NCBI GenBank assembly: GCA_024349245.1
Contig: JALDNG010000857.1
Span: 1 to 64,000, forward strand
Direction: 5' to 3'
Length of the DNA: 64,000 nucleotides
From: Neodontobutis hainanensis
Taxonomy: Eukaryota; Chordata; Actinopteri; Gobiiformes; Odontobutidae
Below the pieces are notes generated by a model that was not told the origin of the DNA, did no database searches, and saw only the letters and a program-made list of their open reading frames with translations. The position numbers were made by a program, and so were the translations under genes. Below, piece after piece: positions 57,919-64,000 of the stretch. Numbering within the stretch: the first letter of the stretch is position 1; each line of letters starts with the position of its first letter.

Positions 57919-60900
57919 ATTATTATTATTATTCTCCGGTAAAACGCATCGTGCAGGTCAAACCGTAAATGCTGGAGCGTTGAAACTTTGTCAGATGGTA
58001 GTACTCACCTGCCGCTGAATGTGAAAAGGTATGACACTTATTGGCCAATAGGTGGCGCTATAGTAAGAAAAACGTAAAATGGGCAGATAAATCGTAAAAA
58101 CCGGTTAGTCGAAATTTATGTGTCATATATCATTGGAAAGCTGAGTCCTTGTCTAAAAAAACGTATATCTCCGATTTTATTTCCGTCTATAAAAATTTTC
58201 CGCCATTTTGAATTTTGTTGAAAATCTACTTTTGCGAACTAGTCCTAGGTTTTTCGACCAATCGGAACCAAACCAGTGTCAAAATGTTCTCTGGTGTCTC
58301 ATTATCGATAATTATCGAAAAAAAGTCGAAATTTCGATTTTGGTTCGCTAAGGGGCTTCAAAATAAAAGTTAAAAAAACGCATGTTTTACGAAAAAGGCT
58401 ATAACTCAAGAAGTAAATAAGCTAATTTTGCCAAACTTGGTACACGTGTCTAAGGGCTGACTTTGTAGATAGGATAACAAAATCGCAACAATTGGCCACA
58501 TGGTGGCGCTATAACATGAAAAAAAACATAAAGGGCTATAACCGCGCGACCGCTAGTCCGATTGACTTGAAAATCGGTATGCAGTGTCTTGGCCCAGGTG
58601 CTAGGTATGTCTAAAAGGACATTGGCCTATCTCAAAAAACATGGCCGCCATCGACCAATGAAGTTTGAGCACTTATTAGACGAGGTTATCGGAGGCCGAT
58701 CGAAACGAAACTTCGATAAGGCTGTTCGACTCGAGGTTCTAAAGGTCTGTAAGAATTTTGAAAGAAATCGGCCACTAGTCGGCGCTAACGAGTTTTATGG
58801 CTCTGTAATCACGTGGTGTTTGACATATCTACGCAAACTGCATATCTTTGGATAGATCTCTTCATGCTGAACAACTTTGCCAATATAACCACTGTTGTCA
58901 ATCAAAGCGTTCATTAAATATTCGCAATTATGTTAAAAACCTACTTTTGCGAACTAGTCCTAGGTTTTTCGACTGATCGGAACCAAACCAGTTTCAAAAT
59001 GTTCTCTGTTGTCTCATTATCGATAATTATCGAAAAAGTTGAAATTTCGAAAATTTTTAGAGTAAAGGGCTTCAAAATAAAAGTTCAGAAAACGCATTAT
59101 TTACTTAAAAGGTTATAACTCAAGAAGAAATGAGATAAATCTTACAAAACTTGCTACACGTATGTAAGGGGACACTTTGTGGTCAGGATAAAAATTTCGC
59201 GATGATTGGCCACTGGTGGCGCTATAACATGAATAAACATGAATAAACACAAAAAAGGCTATAACCGCACGACCGTTAGTCCGATTGACTTGAAAATAGG
59301 TATGCAGTGTCTTGGCCCCAGGTTCTAGGTATGTCTAAAAGGACATTGGCGTATCTCAAAATACGTGGCCGCAATCAACAAATGAACTAAAGAAAAGCTA
59401 AAGTGCTCAAAAGTCTATTAAGGCTCAAAACTTCACAAAAGTAAGTGGGCACATGCAAAACGTGTCTCTAAAGATGCGAGCAAACTTTTATGGAGATTGG
59501 ACTAAAGGTGGTGCTATAACATGAAGAAACATGAAAAGGGCTATAACCACTGGTTGTACATCTCTCTGGATATGTGAATTTGTAGTGAATATCTACTCAA
59601 GAAATGCTCAGACTTTATTCAGATAAGCACATTTAACATATGACATTACATTTGGCAGTAGTTTTTAGCTTTAAAATTCACATTTAATATCACATTTTGT
59701 CAATGTTTATCAATGCCATAGACTTGTGCTGGCTGTAATACTACTGTTGTCCTGTAGATGGGGTCTTTGGCTTTTATCACTTGAAATGACATTTTGTGTA
59801 TTATTAAAATTAAATGTATAGGCTAGAATCATGGTAAATCAAACTGGAACATGGTAAATCACGGTAAATCATGCCAGGAGATGCTAAATCAATGTAAACT
59901 ATGGTAAATCATGGTAAAATATGTCAAATTATGGTAACATTTGGTAAATAACAAACATTTGTAATATCATGGTAAATCAGGCTAGAACATAATTAATCAA
60001 GGTAAACTATAGTGAAATATTGTAAATCACACTAGAGTGCAGTAGAACAGACTCTATGTAGCCCTGTACAAAATTTCTATAAGTTTCAGAGTATAAAAGA
60101 TCATTAACAGTGAACACACACACACAAAAAATATATATAAAGAAAAGTTCATAGAGTTCATGATAGTTAAAATTGGGTAAAAGGTGTGTTGGTTAAAAGT
60201 ATAAATATAGTATATAGAGTTTAATAAATAAGGCTATTTACAGTTAAGTAAAAAAAAAAATAGAGAAGCAGCTGTGTTTATTTGTGTAACCTAACCTGTC
60301 AAATGTCAGTCATTTAATTCCTGTTTTGCTGTTGGTTGTGTTAGTACTGGAGCCAATCAGAGTAACATCACTGTGTAAGGGGCGGGACTAGTGGGACAGG
60401 TTTGTGTGAGGAGTAGTGAGCACATGAGAGAAGGGCAGACACATGTTATGATGAGAGAGCTAATGAAGGAGGTATCTTAGTGTGGGAAGCATTAATGTTT
60501 TGTTTATGAAGGTCGACTACTCGTGGTCCTTACAACAAAGAAAACGTTGGTGTGACTTACAAGAGGTGAATATGATTGTATATGCCTGTAATTTAGTATT
60601 ATATCGAACTGGTATAGTTAGGACACTGAATGTATAACGTGGTTAGCAAAATGCTAGGTGGCGTGTAGCATTCTATGCCATGTGCTCATGTTGTAGTTTT
60701 AGCATTGTGATATCTCTAAAACTACAACATATGAGCACATGGCATAGAATGCTCATATGCTCATATGTTGTAGTTTTAGCATTGTGATATCTCTAAAACT
60801 AAAACAAAGCTAACGCTAATTCAATAAGAAATAGTGTTTGATGTGGCTAAATTCAGATAATATGCTCTAAGGAGACGGACGTTGGAGAGAGAGAGAAAAG

Positions 60901-61827
60901 GAGAGTATGCCCTGCTGTTTTCTGCCCAGCTGTTCTGTGCACCCTGCCTTGACCTTCTGTGATGTGTTTCTAACTTTGCCATAACTTTTGCCATTACCAA
61001 CACCATTACCATTGCCTTCGCTGACTGACTACACCTGGATTCGTGAGTACTAACAATTCATATGCACGTGCTTTTGTTTATGCTCAGTTTCTGAGTGAAG
61101 CCTCACCGTACACAAAGTGTCATTGAACATGCTTGCAACGGGTTGAACATTTTTTCAGAGGGAATGAATAATTGTTTAAGTTCAATATAACCACAGAAAG
61201 GTTTTCTTTTGGGAAAGTGAAGTTTGTTTTTGTTTTTTCTTCCAGCTCGTTTCATGTATATGTGATTTGTTTTATTTAATTCTGAGATACAATTATCTTT
61301 TATTTAGTGTTGTAAATAAATATTTGGGAATAGTTTTGCAAACCAAAAAAAATAGTTTTGGTGGTCTTTTAAAGAATAGCAAAGAGTATTTTGAATATAT
61401 AACATTTATTAAGTAACATAACAAAAACAAGTTGTATTTCTCTACAACGAGCCCAGGCCCAGTCTCATTGTATTACCACTCCAGCTTTATTTTCTAACTA
61501 CATGGCACCTGGGTTACATGTAGATGTTCAGTAGAACAGACTGTAGATGATTATTAGAACAGAATGTAGATGTTCAGTAGAACAGACTGTAAAGATGCAG
61601 TAGAACAGGCTGTAAAGATGCAGTAGAACAGACTGTCGACAGATATTAAAACAGACTTGCCTGTATTGGCTGTAAATGGTATTTTCCGTTCATTATTTCA
61701 GTGATAGAAATCTTGCTAAGTTAAAAAATAATGTCTTTCAATGCGTCTGTTGTTTAAAGGCCTTAAAATTTTGCATTTGAGGCTTGATTGCTTGAACCCC
61801 GATAAATGCTGCTTGCAGCTTTAATTA
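57919..61827 (+). repeat. 3.9-kb array, unit R8
   Basis: About 3.91 kb. The retroelement-tail insertion is almost wholly deleted (about 59766-59810), leaving part of its start. Palindrome, GC box (about 60380) and minisatellite are present. The 3' end is complete. Confidence 0.92.
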
Positions 61828-64000
61828 GGGGTTCAAGCACGAAGTGCTGAAACCCTATTGTAATTGTCCTGATTTTTATTATTATTATTATTATTATTCT
61901 CCGGTAAAACGCATCGTGCAGGTCAAACCGTAAATGCTGGAGCGTTGAAAATTTGTCAGATGGTAGTACTCACCTGGGGTATAACGTGAAAAGGTATGGC
62001 CACATTTGGCCAATAGGTGGCGCTATAGCAAGCAAAAGCGCGAATGGGCTCATAACTCGTAAACCGGTTAGTCGACATTTATGTGTCATATATCATTGGA
62101 AAGCTGAGTCCTTGGCAAAAAAAACGTATATCTCCGATTTCATTTCCGCCTATAAAAATTTTCCGCCATTTTGAATTTTGTTGAAAATCTACTTTTGCGA
62201 ACTAGTCCTAGGTTTTTGACCAATCGGAACCAAACCAGTCTCAACATGTTCTATGGTGTCTGATTATCGATAATTATCGAAAAAGTCGAAATTTCGATTC
62301 TGGTTCGCTAAGGGGCTTCAAAATAAAAGTTCAAAAATGCATGTTTTACGAAAAGGCTATAACTCAAGAAGTAAATAAGCTAATTTTGCCAAACTTGGTA
62401 CACGTGTCTAAGGGCTGACTTTGTAGATAGGATAACAAAATCGCAACAATTGGCCACATGGTGGCGCTATAACATGAAAAAAACATAAATTAGGCTATAA
62501 CCGCGCGACCGCTAGTCCGATTGACTTGAAAATCGGTATGCAGTGTCTTGGCCCAAGGTGCTAGGTATTTCTAAAAGGACATTGGCCTATCTCAAAAAAC
62601 ATGGCCGCCATCGACCAATGAAGTTTGAGCACTTATTAGACGAGGTTATCGGAGTCGATCGAAACGAAACTTCGATAAGGCTGTTCGACTCGAGGTTCTA
62701 AAGGTCTGTAAGAATTTTGAAAGAAATCGGCCACTAGTCGGCGCTAACGAGTTTTATGGCTCTGTAATCACGTGGTGTTTGACATATCTACGCAAACTGC
62801 ATATCTTTGGATAGATCTCTTCATGCTGAACAACTTTGCCAATATAACCACTGTTGTCAATCAAAGCGTTCATTAAATATTTGCAATTATGTTAAAAACC
62901 TACTTTTGCGAACTAGTCCTAGGTTTTTCGACTGATCGGAACCAAACCAGTTTCAAAATGTTCTCTGTTGTCTCATTATCGATAATTATCGAAAAAAGTT
63001 GAAATTTCGATTCAAGGGGCTTCAAAATAAAAGTTCAAAAACGCATGTTTTACTTAAAAAGGCTATAACTCAAGAAGTAAATGAGCAAATTTTACCAAAC
63101 TTGGTACACGTGTCTAAGGCGTGACATTTGTGTATAGGATAACAAAATCGCGATGATTGGCCACATGGTGGCGCTATAACATGAAAAACATGACATAAAT
63201 TGGGCTATAACCGCGCGACCGCTAATCCGATTGACTTGAAAATCGGTATGCAGTGTCTTGGCCCAAGGTGCTAGGTATGTCTAAAAGGACATTGGCCTAT
63301 CTCAAAAACATGGCCGCCATTGCGACAATGAAGTTTGAGCACTTATTAGACGAGGTTATCGGAGGTCGATCTAAAACGAAACTCGATGGGGCTGTTCGAC
63401 TCGAGGTTCTAAAGGTCTGTAAGAATTTTGAAAGAAATCGGCCACTAGTCGGCGCTAACGAGTTTTATGGCTCTGTAATCACGTGGTGTTTGACATATCT
63501 ACGCAAACTGCATATCTTTGGATAGATCTCTTCATGCTGAACAACTTTGCCAATATAACCACTGTTGTCAATCAAAGCGTTCATTAAATATTCGCAATTA
63601 TGTTAAAAACCTACTTTTGCGAACTAGTCCTAGGTTTTTCGACTGATTGGAACCAAACTAGTTTCAAAATGTTCTCTGTTGTCTCATTATCGATAATTAT
63701 CGAAAAAAAGTTGAAATTTCGAAAATTTTTAGAGTAAAGGGCTTCAAAATAAAAGTTCAGAAAACGCATTATTTACTTAAGGTTATAACTCAAGAAGGAA
63801 ATGTGATAATTTTACCAAACACTTGGTAAACGTGTGTATATTGTCAATTTGTAGTCAGGATAAAAATCGCGATGATTGGCCACTTGGTGGCGCTATAACA
63901 TGAATAAACATGAATAAACACAAAAGGCTATAACCGCTAAAGTCCAATAGTAAACTTGAAAATAGGTATGCAGTGTCTTGGCCCCAGGTTCTAGGTATGT
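61828..64000 (+). repeat. 3.9-kb array, partial unit R9
   Basis: Starts with the intact GGGGTTCAAGCACGAAGTG end and runs through three sub-repeats to the window edge. The array continues beyond the window. Confidence 0.92.

Noticed and set aside
58589..58855. 88-90 residue ORFs at 58589 and 63253 that look protein-like
   Set aside because: The same sub-repeat is frame-broken in the other units, so the open frames are accidental.

Overview
The window looks like teleost fish nuclear DNA. It is AT-rich and intron-like, with tRNA-derived SINEs, LINE 3' tails, DNA-transposon remnants and long tandem arrays, and it has no prokaryotic operon features. I see no intact host protein-coding gene. The only convincing protein-coding material is a large, frameshifted rolling-circle transposon (Helitron, Helentron/Helitron2 type) at about 17.2-25.06 kb.

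Layout. (1) 1-5.74 kb and 28.92-64.0 kb hold a head-to-tail array of a roughly 3.9-kb unit (observed units 3.75-4.75 kb). Unit junctions carry an inverted-repeat pair (GGGGTTCAAGCA / TGCTTGAACCCC), a GCTGC-TT-GCAGC hairpin and a TTTAATTA end. That arrangement resembles non-autonomous Helentron-associated elements. Inside each unit are 3-4 diverged sub-repeats with a GGTGGCGCTATA core, a degenerate ATGGTAAATC minisatellite, a CCAAT/GC-box promoter-like block, a variable palindrome, splice-site-like motifs, an AATAAA, and a 22-24 bp minisatellite. (2) 5.74-28.92 kb is an unrelated 23-kb block. It contains a LINE tail, a possible hAT/ZBED fragment, a second tandem array (about 1.79-kb unit, 7.55-15.17 kb) with regularly spaced exon-like cassettes, the Helitron, an inverted-repeat element with an embedded tRNA-like segment, a SINE with a clear 9-bp target duplication, and a truncated ORF cut at the array junction.

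The Helitron-encoded protein, in order: basic N-terminus; nested in-frame minisatellites; a cysteine-protease domain with a Gln/Cys/Asp-x-His arrangement like the herpesvirus tegument deubiquitinase family (peptidase C76-like); an OTU cysteine protease; a Lys-Tyr-rich repeat region; a Zn-finger/DUF6570-like region; an HUH Rep domain (Helitron_like_N); a PIF1-like helicase; and a C-terminal EEP (APE-like) endonuclease. About 13 frameshifts or stops break it, so this copy is a pseudogene unless some are assembly indels.

Most notable are the two tandem cysteine-protease domains on one transposon, Helentron-like ends on a multi-kilobase tandem array close to an autonomous-type element, an internal SINE/LINE-tail insertion with empty and filled sites in the same array, and seven exon-like cassettes repeated in the 1.79-kb array. 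All family assignments are from pattern recognition and need database confirmation.
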